A DNA stretch of 64,000 nt from an uncultured Dongia sp. (GTDB lineage Bacteria > Pseudomonadota > Alphaproteobacteria > Dongiales > Dongiaceae), in contig NZ_CAKZGO010000021.1 in assembly GCF_936916975.1 (NCBI RefSeq), forward strand, positions 1 through 64,000, in the 5' to 3' direction. Within the stretch, counting starts at the first letter, position 1, and every line of letters begins with the position of its first letter. The position numbers were made by a program, and so were the translations under genes. Below the pieces are notes generated by a model that had not been told where the DNA came from, searched no databases, and was given only the letters and a program-made list of their open reading frames with translations. Below are positions 42,488 to 52,192 of the stretch, in pieces.

Positions 42488-44512
42488 CTACAGCAAATCG
42501 CGCTTCACGACCTCACGCCAGTTGCGGCTGGCTAAGCGTTCGCCGTTCTCATAGGCGTCGAGTTCGGCGGTCAGGATGAAATCGTCCAAGGTCGACGTCA
42601 TGCGGCAACTGACCTCAAGTCGAATATCCCAGCCCGGGCGCGACTGCACGTAGCTCTGCTTGCAGATATAGGACGCGCAGAGTGGCTCGTTCGGCGCGAT
42701 GTGAAGTTCGCGGCGGATGTTGTGCAGCACTTCGGTGCCGATATCGTCGAAACGCTGGCGGCCTTCGCCAAATACGCCCTCGGTATCGGTGACATTGGTG
42801 ACGCCACCGTCGACCAGATCGAAGATCACCTCGCGCTTCACACTGCCTTCGCTGACCTGCGTGATGGGCGTCGCACGGCCCGCCACGGGCTTCTCGAATG
42901 GCTCGCTTCCATCGGTCGATTGCGGTTGGCGATATGGCAGGGTGAGCCGGCTGACACCGGCGATGATACCGAGCGTCGCCACTTCCGGCGCCGGCCAAAT
43001 GAGCGGCCAATAGGCGCTGGAGAGCGACACGCGCACACGATGTCCGGCGGCAAAGCGGTGACCGCAGGCACTGAGTACCAACTTGAAGCGATAGCGCTTG
43101 CCGGGTTCCAGGGCGGTCGGATTGGCGTGACTGTCGCGATGCGTGAGATTGATCACCTGATAGCTGACGCGGAGCGCCTTGCCGTCCGGTGCCACGTCGG
43201 AGAGACGCGCACAAAGCTGCGCCACGGGCTTGTCGCTGGTGAACTCCAGATCGAGTTCGGGTGCGCCTAGAACCTGCATCGCTTCCTTGAGCGGCGCCGT
43301 ATCGAACACGAGCGAACCGACATCGTCCAAACGCTGATCGCCCGGCATTTCACCGACGCAACCGGCACCCATCCATTCGCCGCCGACCATGCCAACATGG
43401 TGTGGTGAGCAGAGAGATAGACTCTCCTCCGTCCCACCGACGCCCGACAGGCCATCCTTGTTGAGATAGAAGACTTCAGGCGCAATGCCCGGCGAAGGAT
43501 AGCTGTCTTCCGCTACCCAGCGACCGGGATGGGCCAGGCGTGTCGTTTCCGGGGCGGTATAATCCTGCACCCAGGCGCGGAGCATCGGTCCCTTCTCGGC
43601 ACCATTCTCTTTCTGCTTCAGCCAGCGATCCCACCAAGCAACCGCATCCTGCAGGAAACCGATCGCCGGCGCGGGCGTGCCGTCCTGCGGATAGATATGA
43701 GCCCAGGGGCCGATGATGCCTTTACGCGGCACTTTCAGATGCTGGAGCATGCGCGGGACGGCGTTGGTGTAGGAATCCGCCCAGCCGCCGATGAGGTAGA
43801 CCGGCACCTGGATTGCGTCCCAATCCTGGCAGATCGACCCATGTTCCCAATAGGCGTCGCGGCGCTGATGCTTCAGCCACAAGGCCGGCCAGAGCGGCAT
43901 GTTGTCCAGCCGCTCGCGCCACTGGTCGCGCCAGCCGGCGCCGACCAATTCCGGATCCGCGGGTCGGCCCTGATAGGCCAGCATGATGGTGCCCCACCAC
44001 AGATTGTCGTTGAGCAGGCAACCACCCATGTAGTGAATGTCGTCCGCATACCGGTCATCGGTCGAGCAGACGGAGAGTACCGCCTTCAACGCCTTGGGCC
44101 GTCGCGCCGCGACCTGCAGGCAGTTGAAGCCGCCCCAGGACTTGCCCATCATACCGATATGGGTGTTGCACCAGGGTTGCGCAGCCATCCAGTCGATGAC
44201 CTCAAGCGCGTCGTCCTGTTCCTGTTTGAGATACTCATCCCACATCAGCCCATCGCTGTCGCCGGAGCCGCGCTGGTCGACGCGCAGCACCGCATAGCCA
44301 TTGCCGGCGAAGTAGCCGTGCATCGGTTCGTCGCGCGCGCGCGTGCCATCGCGCTTGCGATAGGGAATGTATTCGAGGATCGCCGGTACCGGCTTTTGCG
44401 GCGCACCTTCCGGCAGCCACAGACGCGCTGCCAATCGGCAGCCGTCCTTGAGGGTGATCCAAAGATGTTCGGTGATCTCGACTTTCAGCGGCAGATCGAC
44501 GGCAACGGCCAT
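42488..44512 (-). CDS. CocE/NonD family alpha/beta hydrolase (X-Pro dipeptidyl-peptidase-like)
   Basis: A protein of 674 residues. The N-terminal alpha/beta hydrolase has YRKRDGTRARDEPMHGYFA, the fold residues VLRVDQRGSGDSDG, and the nucleophile Ser125 in MMGKSWGGFN. A cap and a C-terminal jelly-roll domain follow (from about 430: VSYQVINLTHRDSH, VRVSLSSAYWPLIWPAPE), as in X-Pro dipeptidyl-peptidases and cocaine esterase. It cleaves an acyl, amide or ester bond, substrate unknown. It is the last gene after a dipeptide-type ABC importer and starts 10 bases after it ends, so it may process the imported substrate. No signal peptide is seen, so it is probably cytoplasmic. Confidence 0.9.
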   Translation of the reverse strand: MAVAVDLPLKVEITEHLWITLKDGCRLAARLWLPEGAPQKPVPAILEYIPYRKRDGTRARDEPMHGYFAGNGYAVLRVDQRGSGDSDGLMWDEYLKQEQDDALEVIDWMAAQPWCNTHIGMMGKSWGGFNCLQVAARRPKALKAVLSVCSTDDRYADDIHYMGGCLLNDNLWWGTIMLAYQGRPADPELVGAGWRDQWRERLDNMPLWPALWLKHQRRDAYWEHGSICQDWDAIQVPVYLIGGWADSYTNAVPRMLQHLKVPRKGIIGPWAHIYPQDGTPAPAIGFLQDAVAWWDRWLKQKENGAEKGPMLRAWVQDYTAPETTRLAHPGRWVAEDSYPSPGIAPEVFYLNKDGLSGVGGTEESLSLCSPHHVGMVGGEWMGAGCVGEMPGDQRLDDVGSLVFDTAPLKEAMQVLGAPELDLEFTSDKPVAQLCARLSDVAPDGKALRVSYQVINLTHRDSHANPTALEPGKRYRFKLVLSACGHRFAAGHRVRVSLSSAYWPLIWPAPEVATLGIIAGVSRLTLPYRQPQSTDGSEPFEKPVAGRATPITQVSEGSVKREVIFDLVDGGVTNVTDTEGVFGEGRQRFDDIGTEVLHNIRRELHIAPNEPLCASYICKQSYVQSRPGWDIRLEVSCRMTSTLDDFILTAELDAYENGERLASRNWREVVKRDLL

Positions 44513-44522
44513 GAGAGGGTGC

Positions 44523-46169
44523 TCACTTGGTTTTGGCCGCCCGCTTCTGCAGGAGATTTGTCAGCCAATCCGGATCCATCTCCGGAACAGATGACAGCAG
44601 CAATTCGGTATAGGCCGGGTGTGGTGGTGACAGGACCTTGGTCTTAAGACCCTGTTGTACCACTTTGCCCTGGTTCATGACCACAATCTCGTCGGCGATC
44701 GCGCGGACGGTCGCTATGTCATGGGTGATGAAAAGATAGGAAATGTCGAATTCCGCCTGCAAACGCAGGAGAAGTTTCAGGATTTCTTCCTGCACGATCT
44801 GGTCGAGCGCCGACGTGACCTCGTCGCAGATAATGAGGTCCGGTTCCGCCGCCAAAGCGCGCGCGATGCAGATGCGCTGCTTCTGGCCGCCCGACAGTTC
44901 GCCGGGCAAACGGTCGATATAGGTTTCGTCCAGCTCGATCATCTTCAGGAGGTCGATGATCCTGGCCTCAAGCGCCTTGCCGCGCAGGTTATGATAGAAG
45001 GTCAGCGGACGGCCGATAATGTCGTAGACCCGGTGGCGCGGGTTGAGCGCCGTATCCGGGCTTTGATAAATCATCTGAATGCGACGCAGGCTTTCCTTGT
45101 CACGCTGCGCCAAGGCTGACGGCAAATCGCGGCCGTTAAATTGCACAGACCCTTTGCTTGGCGGCAGCAAGCCAGTAACAACGCGGGCCAGCGTCGATTT
45201 GCCGGACCCGGATTCACCGACCACAGCCACGGTACGGCCGCGCGGCACCGAGATCGACACGTCATCAAGAATCTTCACCGCGTTGCCGTAGGCAGCGTCG
45301 ATATGATCGACCTTCAAAATAAGGTCCGGGCTGGTGGATTCTTCCTTCGCGAGCTTACGCACGGCCCACAAGGATTTTGTGTAGGCTTCCTTGGGCTCGG
45401 CCAGCATTTCGCGGGTCGGCGCTTCCTCAACCAGCTTGCCATGACGCAGAACCATGATGCGATGCGCCATCTGCGCCACGACGGCCAGGTCGTGGGTGAT
45501 ATAGATCGCCGCCGTGTTGAACTCCTCGACGATGGCGCGGATTGAGGCCAGCACCTCAACCTGCGTGGTCACGTCGAGTGCCGTCGTGGGTTCATCAAAG
45601 ATGATCAGGTCCGGCCGGCAGCTCATTGCCATGGCCGTCATCACACGCTGCAGCTGACCGCCCGAAACTTGGTGCGGATAGCGCGAGCCGATCGTGGTCG
45701 GGTTGGGTAACCGCAGGCGGCCATAAAGATCCTTGGCATCAGCGACCGCGGACGACGTGTCGCGGATGCCGTGCTGTGTCGCCGTTTCGATCGTCTGGTC
45801 GATCAGGCGGTGTGCCGGGTTGAACGAAGCCGCCGCACTCTGTGCGACGTAGGAGATGCGCGAGCCACGCAGCTTACGGCGTTCTTCATCCGTAGCTGCG
45901 AGCAAATCTATGCCATCGAAGGTGACACTGCCACCATTGAAGCGGCAGCCGGGGCGCGCAAAGCCCATGGCGGCAATACCAAGTGTCGACTTTCCAGCAC
46001 CGGATTCGCCGATGAGACCCAACACCTCACCACGACGCAGGGTGATGTCGACGCCCTTGACGATCTGATGCCAGACATCGTCGCTTTCGCCCTCGATCAT
46101 CACGCCACGCATCTCCAGGAGGATTTCCCCCTTCGCGCGGGTCGATTGCTTCAGATTGTCATTGCCCAT
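44523..46169 (-). CDS. ABC transporter ATP-binding protein, fused DppD-DppF type
   Basis: A cytoplasmic ATPase of 548 residues with two nucleotide-binding domains in one chain. Domain 1 (about 17-265) has Walker A GESGAGKST, signature VSGGQLQR and Walker B LIIFDEPTTALD. Domain 2 (about 285-530) has Walker A GESGSGKST, signature LSGGQKQR and LIICDEVTSALDQ. This resembles oligopeptide/dipeptide importers of the PepT family. The start overlaps the end of the upstream permease by 11 bases (46159-46169), so translation is coupled. Confidence 0.94.
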   Translation of the reverse strand: MGNDNLKQSTRAKGEILLEMRGVMIEGESDDVWHQIVKGVDITLRRGEVLGLIGESGAGKSTLGIAAMGFARPGCRFNGGSVTFDGIDLLAATDEERRKLRGSRISYVAQSAAASFNPAHRLIDQTIETATQHGIRDTSSAVADAKDLYGRLRLPNPTTIGSRYPHQVSGGQLQRVMTAMAMSCRPDLIIFDEPTTALDVTTQVEVLASIRAIVEEFNTAAIYITHDLAVVAQMAHRIMVLRHGKLVEEAPTREMLAEPKEAYTKSLWAVRKLAKEESTSPDLILKVDHIDAAYGNAVKILDDVSISVPRGRTVAVVGESGSGKSTLARVVTGLLPPSKGSVQFNGRDLPSALAQRDKESLRRIQMIYQSPDTALNPRHRVYDIIGRPLTFYHNLRGKALEARIIDLLKMIELDETYIDRLPGELSGGQKQRICIARALAAEPDLIICDEVTSALDQIVQEEILKLLLRLQAEFDISYLFITHDIATVRAIADEIVVMNQGKVVQQGLKTKVLSPPHPAYTELLLSSVPEMDPDWLTNLLQKRAAKTK

Positions 46170-47043
46170 CGCGCAACCCGCTTGTTTTGTGCAGGAACCA
46201 GTCGACCACGAAATTGATCGCCACCGTCAGCAAGGCGATCGCACCTGCCGGCAACAGCGGCGTGATATCGCCATAGATAATCAACGTCGCATTCTCCTTC
46301 ACCATCAGGCCCCAATCCGCGGTTGGCGGCTGCAGGCCCAGCCCCAGGAAGGAGAGCGAGCTGATGGTCAAGAACACGAAGCAATAACGCAGCCCAAACT
46401 CGGTGATGAGCGGCGGTAAAATGTTGGGCACGATCTCGCGGAACACGATCCAGGGAAGCTTTTCACCGCGCAATCTTGCTGCCTCGACAAAGTCGAGCGA
46501 CACCACGTTCATCGACACAGCACGGGTCAGGCGGAACACGCGGGTGGCATCGACCACACCAATGACGATAATGAGGTTGATGGCAGTCGGGCCCAGAATG
46601 GACAGCATCATCAGCGCGAAGATGAGGCTGGGGATAGCCATCAGTGCATCAACGAACCGGCTGATAGCCTGGTCGAACCAGCCCCGCAGGATCGAGGCCA
46701 TAATTCCGAGGACGCCGCCCGTCATGAACGAGAATAGCGTCGCAGCGAAGGCAATGCCCATGGAGTTGCGGGCGGCATAGATCATGCGAGTCAGCATATC
46801 GCGACCGAGCTGATCGGTGCCCAGCGGATACAAAGCACTCCATTCCATATAGGAATCGCCAACCACTTCGGCTTCCTTGTACGGCGCGATCGCTCCAGCA
46901 AACACCGCGACGAGAACGTAAGCGGTCAGCACGATCAGGCCAAACCAGGCACTCCACGGCGCCTTCTTCAGTTCGCGTATGGCAGCGGCCACCTTGGAGC
47001 GCCGCGCTCGCGGGACCTTTGTTTCCGTCAACGCTTCAGCCAT
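46159..47043 (-). CDS. Dipeptide-type ABC transporter permease (DppC/OppC type)
   Basis: A membrane protein of 294 residues with about six helices; the first is WFGLIVLTAYVLVAVFAG at about 35-53. The coupling EAA loop is EAARLRGEKLPWIVFREIVPN. It has the N-terminal extension and large periplasmic loop of DppC (LGTDQLGRDMLTRMIYAARNS, a strong DppC signature). Ribosome site AAAGGG. Partner of the DppB-type permease at 47092. Confidence 0.95.
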   Translation of the reverse strand: MAEALTETKVPRARRSKVAAAIRELKKAPWSAWFGLIVLTAYVLVAVFAGAIAPYKEAEVVGDSYMEWSALYPLGTDQLGRDMLTRMIYAARNSMGIAFAATLFSFMTGGVLGIMASILRGWFDQAISRFVDALMAIPSLIFALMMLSILGPTAINLIIVIGVVDATRVFRLTRAVSMNVVSLDFVEAARLRGEKLPWIVFREIVPNILPPLITEFGLRYCFVFLTISSLSFLGLGLQPPTADWGLMVKENATLIIYGDITPLLPAGAIALLTVAINFVVDWFLHKTSGLRDGQ

Positions 47044-47091
47044 TCCCCGGTCCCTTTGCTACCCCAAGCCCTAGCCCGCATCTACTGATCA

Positions 47092-48060
47092 TCATCGTGG
47101 ATGCAGCAAACGTGGGTTCGTCGCGATCGAAATAATATCAGCGGTCAGATTGAGCAAAATGTAAGTGGCGGCGAAGATCAGCGCACAGGCCTGAACCACC
47201 GGAATGTCGCGCGACGTCACCGCGTCGACCATCAGCTGGCCGATGCCCGGATAGGTGAACACGGCTTCGACTATGACCACGCCCACCACCAGATAAGCGA
47301 GGTTGAAGGCGATGACATTGACAATCGGCGCCCAGGCATTGGGCAGCGCATGGCGCAGAACCACCCTACTCTTGCTGAGGCCCTTCAGACGGGCCATCTC
47401 AATATAGGGGCTGGCGAGCAGATTGATGATTGCCGCCCGCGTCATGCGCATCATGTGGGCCACGATCACAAGCGTGAGCGTCAGAGTCGGCAACGCGCAT
47501 CGCATCAAACGCTCTGGCAGCGGCGTGTCGGCGTCAACAGATGCCAAGCCTGGAAACCAATGCAGCTTCACCGAGAGAAACAGCATCAACAGATAGGCCA
47601 TGAAGAACTCTGGCATCGAGATCGTCGTCAGCGTGGCAGCGTTAACGATGCGATCAAACAACGAGTTTCGATAGAGAGCCGCCATGATACCGAGCGTAAG
47701 CGCCAACGGCACGGCAATGATGGCGGTCAGACTGGCGAGGAACAGCGTATTGGCCAGGCGCGGCGCAATGAGTTCGGCGACGGTGCGGCGGTAATCAACA
47801 CGGCTTGCGAAAGATTCGCCGAAATCGCCCTGTGCCACGTCGGCGATCCAGTTGACGTAGCGCGTGACCGGTGGCTGATCGAGACCAATTTCCCGCTCAA
47901 AGGCAGCGCCGGTCTCGGGCGTCCAGGCCTGGCCCAGAATAGCCTTGGTGAAGTCGCCAGGCAGCCATTCGACCAGCGAGAAAATGACAATCGACACGAT
48001 GAACAGGGTCATTAGACCCAATCCCAGTCGCTGAAGAATCGTCCGAGCAATTGGATGCAT
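47092..48060 (-). CDS. Dipeptide-type ABC transporter permease (DppB/OppB type)
   Basis: A membrane protein of 322 residues, starting at MHPIARTILQRLGLGLMT with AGGGA upstream; the longer frame is not family-like. The DppB landmarks are SLVEWLPGDFTKAILG, DQPPVTRYVNWIADV and GDFGESFASR, then the EAA-type loop EMARLKGLSKSRVVLRHALPNA. About six helices. It is 48 bases before DppC and 130 bases after the binding-protein gene; a strong hairpin lies in that gap. Confidence 0.95.
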   Translation of the reverse strand: MHPIARTILQRLGLGLMTLFIVSIVIFSLVEWLPGDFTKAILGQAWTPETGAAFEREIGLDQPPVTRYVNWIADVAQGDFGESFASRVDYRRTVAELIAPRLANTLFLASLTAIIAVPLALTLGIMAALYRNSLFDRIVNAATLTTISMPEFFMAYLLMLFLSVKLHWFPGLASVDADTPLPERLMRCALPTLTLTLVIVAHMMRMTRAAIINLLASPYIEMARLKGLSKSRVVLRHALPNAWAPIVNVIAFNLAYLVVGVVIVEAVFTYPGIGQLMVDAVTSRDIPVVQACALIFAATYILLNLTADIISIATNPRLLHPR

Positions 48061-48137
48061 CACGTTCCCTATCGCCAGCAGCGATGTCCTTGAGCCAAGC
48101 CGTCCATGATGCATGAGCATCATTCCCAATAGGGACA

Positions 48138-48171
48138 GATCGGGCTGCGGCCTTCCGGCCACAGCCCGATC
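48138..48171 (-). other. Strong RNA hairpin between the binding-protein gene and the permease genes
   Basis: GATCGGGCTG-C-GGCC and GGCC-A-CAGCCCGATC form a 14-pair stem with one C/A mismatch and a TTCC-type loop. No T tract follows, so it is more likely a partial terminator or 3' stabiliser that keeps binding-protein mRNA more abundant than permease mRNA, as known for malE-malF type operons. Confidence 0.6.
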
Positions 48172-48190
48172 CAAATCCCCGAACCGGGAG

Positions 48191-49777
48191 TTAGGCCATC
48201 CACCAACGCGAGGCGATCTTCATCCCGTCGACGTCCCAGTTCGACAGCAGATCGCCGTGGGCGACCGCTTTCGAATGGGCCGAAACGTAGTTGTTGAAGA
48301 CGATGTTGATGAGACCGCCATCGTCATGCACCAGCTGCTGCATTTCGGCATACTGCTTGGCGCGCGTATCGGAGTTCGTTTCCGAACGGGCGGCGACCAA
48401 CAACTCGTTGAAGCGCGGATTCTTCCAGAAGGTGTCGTTCCACGCTGCTTCGGCGGCATAGGCCGTCGTGAACATCCAGTCGCAGGTCGGGCGACCGTTC
48501 CAATACGAGGCACAGAAAGGCTTCTTCAGCCAGACGGCATCCCAATAGCTGTCAGCCGCTTCGCGAATGACGTTGATGTTAATGCCGGCCTTGGCAGCAC
48601 TTTCCTTGAACAAGGTGCCCGCATCGACCGCGCCAGAGAACGCCGCGTCCGACACGGAGAGATCGACGGTCAGGTTTTCGACGCCTGCCTTCTTCAGCAA
48701 TTCCTTGACCATGTCTGGGTTGAAGGTATGGATCGGCTCCGGATTGATCGCGTACTGCACCGAAGGCGCAATCGGATTGTCGTTGCCGGCGCTGGCATAA
48801 CCATGGAACACCTTCTTCGCGATCTCTTCGCGATCGATGGCATTCTTCAGGGCGTTGCGGACGTCGGGATTGTCGAACGGCGCCTGCGTCACGTTCATCA
48901 CGAAGATGTAGTGGCCGTAACCAGTCACTTCGGTGACGTTGATGTCGGGGTTCTTCTTCAGGAGGTTGACGGTCTTGAGATCGCAACGGTCCATGAAGTG
49001 GATTTCGCCCGACGTCAGCGCATTGGTGCGCGCGGCAACGTCAGCAATGACCTTCACTTCGACTTCGTCGAAATAGGCCTTGCCGTAGAAGTTGTCGTTA
49101 CGCTTCAGCTTGGCGCCGACGCCCGGATCGAACTTCTCGATCGCATACGGGCCGGTGCCGATGCCCGATTCCCAATCGACGCCACCGCCATCCTTGGCCG
49201 GCATGGTCTTGAGGTGATAGTCGCTGGCATAGAACGGGAAATCGGCGTTGCCGCCCTTCAGCGTAAAGACGACATTGTCGCCGTCAGCTTTGATCTCCTC
49301 GACCGATTCCAAGATCGACTTCGCGGCCGACTTCGAATCCTTGCCCATGTGATGGAGATAGGACTGCACGACGTCGTTCGCGGTAACGGTCTTGCCATTG
49401 TGGAAGGTAACGCCGCTACGCAGCTTGAACACCCACTTCTTGGCGTCGTCGGACGGTTCAAAGCTCTCGGCGAGATCGCCGACGATGTTGCCGGCAGTGT
49501 CCATTTCAGTAAGGCTGTTGCCGGTGGCGCCCCAGCCTACGGTGCCAGTCATCTGGTCAGGATAGGTCGCGGGATCCAGCGAATCCGTCGTGGCACCATG
49601 GCCCAGACCGATCTTGAAGGTGCCACCCTTCTTGGGCTCCTGCGCGTAGCCGGCACGGCTCAGAACACCCGTCGCCAACGCCGTCGAAATACCGAGCGCC
49701 GTGGCACGGCGCATAAAATCACGCCGCGAGACACGCTTTGTGAAAGCGGCCTGCTGCAACTCTTCCCATTGATTCAT
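48191..49777 (-). CDS. ABC transporter substrate-binding protein, DppA/OppA family, Tat signal
   Basis: A periplasmic protein of 528 residues starting at MNQWEELQQAAFTKR with GGAGAG upstream. The Tat signal SRRDFMRRATALGISTALAT has a twin arginine in the right position, so it may be exported folded. The SBP_bac_5 signature lies in the mature part: LGHGATTDSLDPATYPDQMT, VFKLRSGVTFHNGKTVTAND, VIFTLKGGNADFPF-type text and GTGPYAIEKFDPGVGAKLKR. It captures peptides or similar nitrogenous substrates; the exact ligand cannot be read. First gene of the SBP-DppB-DppC-DppDF-hydrolase operon. Confidence 0.94.
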   Translation of the reverse strand: MNQWEELQQAAFTKRVSRRDFMRRATALGISTALATGVLSRAGYAQEPKKGGTFKIGLGHGATTDSLDPATYPDQMTGTVGWGATGNSLTEMDTAGNIVGDLAESFEPSDDAKKWVFKLRSGVTFHNGKTVTANDVVQSYLHHMGKDSKSAAKSILESVEEIKADGDNVVFTLKGGNADFPFYASDYHLKTMPAKDGGGVDWESGIGTGPYAIEKFDPGVGAKLKRNDNFYGKAYFDEVEVKVIADVAARTNALTSGEIHFMDRCDLKTVNLLKKNPDINVTEVTGYGHYIFVMNVTQAPFDNPDVRNALKNAIDREEIAKKVFHGYASAGNDNPIAPSVQYAINPEPIHTFNPDMVKELLKKAGVENLTVDLSVSDAAFSGAVDAGTLFKESAAKAGININVIREAADSYWDAVWLKKPFCASYWNGRPTCDWMFTTAYAAEAAWNDTFWKNPRFNELLVAARSETNSDTRAKQYAEMQQLVHDDGGLINIVFNNYVSAHSKAVAHGDLLSNWDVDGMKIASRWWMA

Positions 49778-49982
49778 ATTTTGACTCTCCCTAACGGCCG
49801 AACCGACCGACCCCATGCCGAGCGGCGGCAAACCCTGTTGTGCGGGCCAGTGCTCACACGGCACTAGCTCCATCGATTTCTTCTAGTTAACCCATCATTA
49901 GGGCGCCGCGGCAAGAAATCTTGATGAATTACGACATCCCATCATTGCTATGCGACACAATGACCGGATCGCGCTGGATTTT

Positions 49983-50948
49983 TTAGGCCGCGCGACTTTG
50001 CTGCACCGCCAAAGCGTTCCGTATCGCGGCGCAGCACTCGCTCAGCTCTCGTGAAGCCGCTTCGGCGACATGGACGATCCGGAGATAAGTGTGGGGAAGC
50101 CCCAAACCACAGCTATAACTGCACGGTATGCCAGCATGACGAAGGCGGTCAGCATAAGCCAACCCATGCGGCAGGATAGGGTCCAACTCGGCCGTTGCGA
50201 TGAAGGCCGGCGGCAATCCCGCGACGGATTTGGCAGAAAGCGGCATCGCATATGCGTTGCGGGCCAATTCCTGGCCGCCGAAGTAGGCGCCGAGGTACTG
50301 GCTGACGGCCTGCGGCGACACGCCAACTGAGTTGCCCGGATCGACCTGTGCCGTCAGTGCCGGGTAGATCAGGGCCTGGAACCGGATGTTGGGGCCGCCG
50401 TGATCTCGGATCCACAGACAAAGACCCGCCGCAAGGTTGGCTCCGGCGCTATCGCCAGCCACGGCAAGGCGGCTGGGATCCAGCCCGGCGGCTCGACCGC
50501 CCTCGCCAGCCACCCAGTTCACCGCGGCCAGGCAATCCATCAACGCATCGGGAAAGACGCTTTCCGGCGACAGACGGTAATCGAGGCTGAGTACCGCCAC
50601 CTCTGCCTCTGCGCAAAGACGCGCTGCGGGCAGATCATGGCTTTCCGGCGAGCCCAGCATCCAGCCGCCTCCATGGAAATAAACCACGATCGGCAAAGCG
50701 ACTCCCGCCATACCACTGTGCGGCGGGCGATAGAGCAAGGCGCGGCGGGTGCCGCCATCGGCCGGGATATGGATCGTTTCGACTGTGACACCGTCGGGCC
50801 GCGCTGCGTGATAACGCTGCCAGTAGGCATCATAGATGGCACGCCGTTCAACTATCGGCAGGGCATCGTAAGCCGGCGTGAAAACGGTATCGGAATCAGC
50901 GATAAAAGCCGCCACCACGGGATCGAGCCGCGTATTCTCTCCGGTCAT
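49983..50948 (-). CDS. Alpha/beta hydrolase fold-3 (HSL family) esterase
   Basis: A protein of 321 residues starting at MTGENTRLDPVVAAF. The HSL-family oxyanion motif HGGGW lies at 92-96 and the nucleophile Ser167 in GDSAGANLA. The Asp/His partners appear in TAELDPILPHGLAYA and GLPHTYLRIVH. It should hydrolyse short-chain esters. The start lacks a strong ribosome site; an upstream start would overlap the divergent AraC gene. It shares a 115-base divergent region with cdhR and could be controlled by it. Confidence 0.88.
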   Translation of the reverse strand: MTGENTRLDPVVAAFIADSDTVFTPAYDALPIVERRAIYDAYWQRYHAARPDGVTVETIHIPADGGTRRALLYRPPHSGMAGVALPIVVYFHGGGWMLGSPESHDLPAARLCAEAEVAVLSLDYRLSPESVFPDALMDCLAAVNWVAGEGGRAAGLDPSRLAVAGDSAGANLAAGLCLWIRDHGGPNIRFQALIYPALTAQVDPGNSVGVSPQAVSQYLGAYFGGQELARNAYAMPLSAKSVAGLPPAFIATAELDPILPHGLAYADRLRHAGIPCSYSCGLGLPHTYLRIVHVAEAASRELSECCAAIRNALAVQQSRAA

Positions 50949-51063
50949 CAGGTTCACATCCAACGCTTGCCCGCCCCTTGCTTCGGGCGTATTCGACACT
51001 GCATCATCTCCCGGCAGGTTCGTCGCCCACAACCAAATTCGACCGAAAACAAGATCGCCCAGC

Positions 51064-52056
51064 ATGACGCCAGCCCCCGCCAACGACCAGACCATGACGA
51101 TTGGCTTTCTGCTGATGCCGTTGTTTTCGATGATGGCGTTCGTCTCGGCCGTCGAGCCGCTGCGCGTCGCCAACCGTATGGCGGAACGCCAGCTCTATCG
51201 CTGGGAAGTGCTTTCGCGGGACGGCAACCCGGTTAGTGCATCCAACAACATGTCGTTGGCAGCCGATCATTCCATTGCGAAGCACCCCGCCTATCCTATG
51301 GTGGTCATCTGCGCCAGTTTTAACCCGCTCAGACATTTCGATCCGGCACTGAAACAGTGGCTGCAGCGCCTGAACGGTGCCGGAATCGAGTTCGGGGCGA
51401 TCGATACCGGCGCTTTTCTGCTGGCACGGGCGGGCCTCCTCGACGGCTACCGCGCCACCACACATTGGGAGAGTCTGGACAGCTTCAGCGAGGCATTTCC
51501 AAAGGTCGAGGTCGAAAATTCGCTCTATGCGATCGATCGCAATCGCTGGAGCTGTGCCGGCGGCACGGCCGCGCTCGATCTGATGTTGCATATGATCCGA
51601 CGGCAGCATGGCCATCGCATCGCCGCCGCGGTTTCAGAGCAGTTCATCCACCCGGAAATTCGCGGACCTGGCGACCGGCAGCGCATGGAGCCTAAGGAGC
51701 GCCAGGGCATCAGCCATGCCGGCCTGTCGCGCGTCATCAAGCTGATGGAATCGCGCCTTGAGGAGCCGGTGATGAGTGCCGCTCTCGCCAAGACCGCCGG
51801 CATGTCGCTGCGCCAGTTGGAGCGGCTGTTCGATCGCTATTTCGGCATGTCGCCGCGCCGCTACTATCTCGATCTGCGCCTGCAGCGGGCGCGCTCGATG
51901 TTGCAATATACCGACATGTCGATCGTCGAGGTGGCGGTCGCCTGCGGTTTCGGCTCGGCGGCACATTTTTCGCGAAGCTACCACGGCTGGGCCGGCAAGG
52001 CGCCGAGTGCCGAGCGCCGCCGCCCGGCTCTGGGAATTATGCCCGTTCTTCGCTAG
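51064..52056 (+). CDS. cdhR: GlxA/CdhR-type AraC family regulator
   Basis: A protein of 330 residues. The N-terminal DJ-1/GATase1-like domain runs from about 10 to 195 (FLLMPLFSMMAFVSAVEPLR, GAIDTGAFLLARAGLLDG and SCAGGTAALDLMLHMI), with a sensor Cys-containing loop. A C-terminal AraC helix-turn-helix pair follows at about 220-320: LAKTAGMSLRQLERLFDRYF and DMSIVEVAVACGFGSAAHFS. This is the family of CdhR, the activator of carnitine catabolism in Pseudomonas. Start chosen at ATG 51064, ribosome site weak. It lies immediately before the BKACE-carnitine dehydrogenase genes, so control of that operon by carnitine or a derivative is likely. Confidence 0.87.
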   Translation: MTPAPANDQTMTIGFLLMPLFSMMAFVSAVEPLRVANRMAERQLYRWEVLSRDGNPVSASNNMSLAADHSIAKHPAYPMVVICASFNPLRHFDPALKQWLQRLNGAGIEFGAIDTGAFLLARAGLLDGYRATTHWESLDSFSEAFPKVEVENSLYAIDRNRWSCAGGTAALDLMLHMIRRQHGHRIAAAVSEQFIHPEIRGPGDRQRMEPKERQGISHAGLSRVIKLMESRLEEPVMSAALAKTAGMSLRQLERLFDRYFGMSPRRYYLDLRLQRARSMLQYTDMSIVEVAVACGFGSAAHFSRSYHGWAGKAPSAERRRPALGIMPVLR

Positions 52057-52192
52057 TGCGAGAAATTGTGGGCGGCGAAATTAGTCAAGTGCTTGTCGAA
52101 ATGCGTCAACCCGGAATAGCCTGCCCGAGCCAGCATCCGGCCAGCCAGAATCTCATGTCGCAACTGCCAGAACGCAACTGAAAGAGCCAGCC

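Noticed and set aside
52057-52192. Possible sigma-54 promoter before the BKACE gene
   Set aside because: No GG-N10-GC pair with the proper flanking bases could be found.
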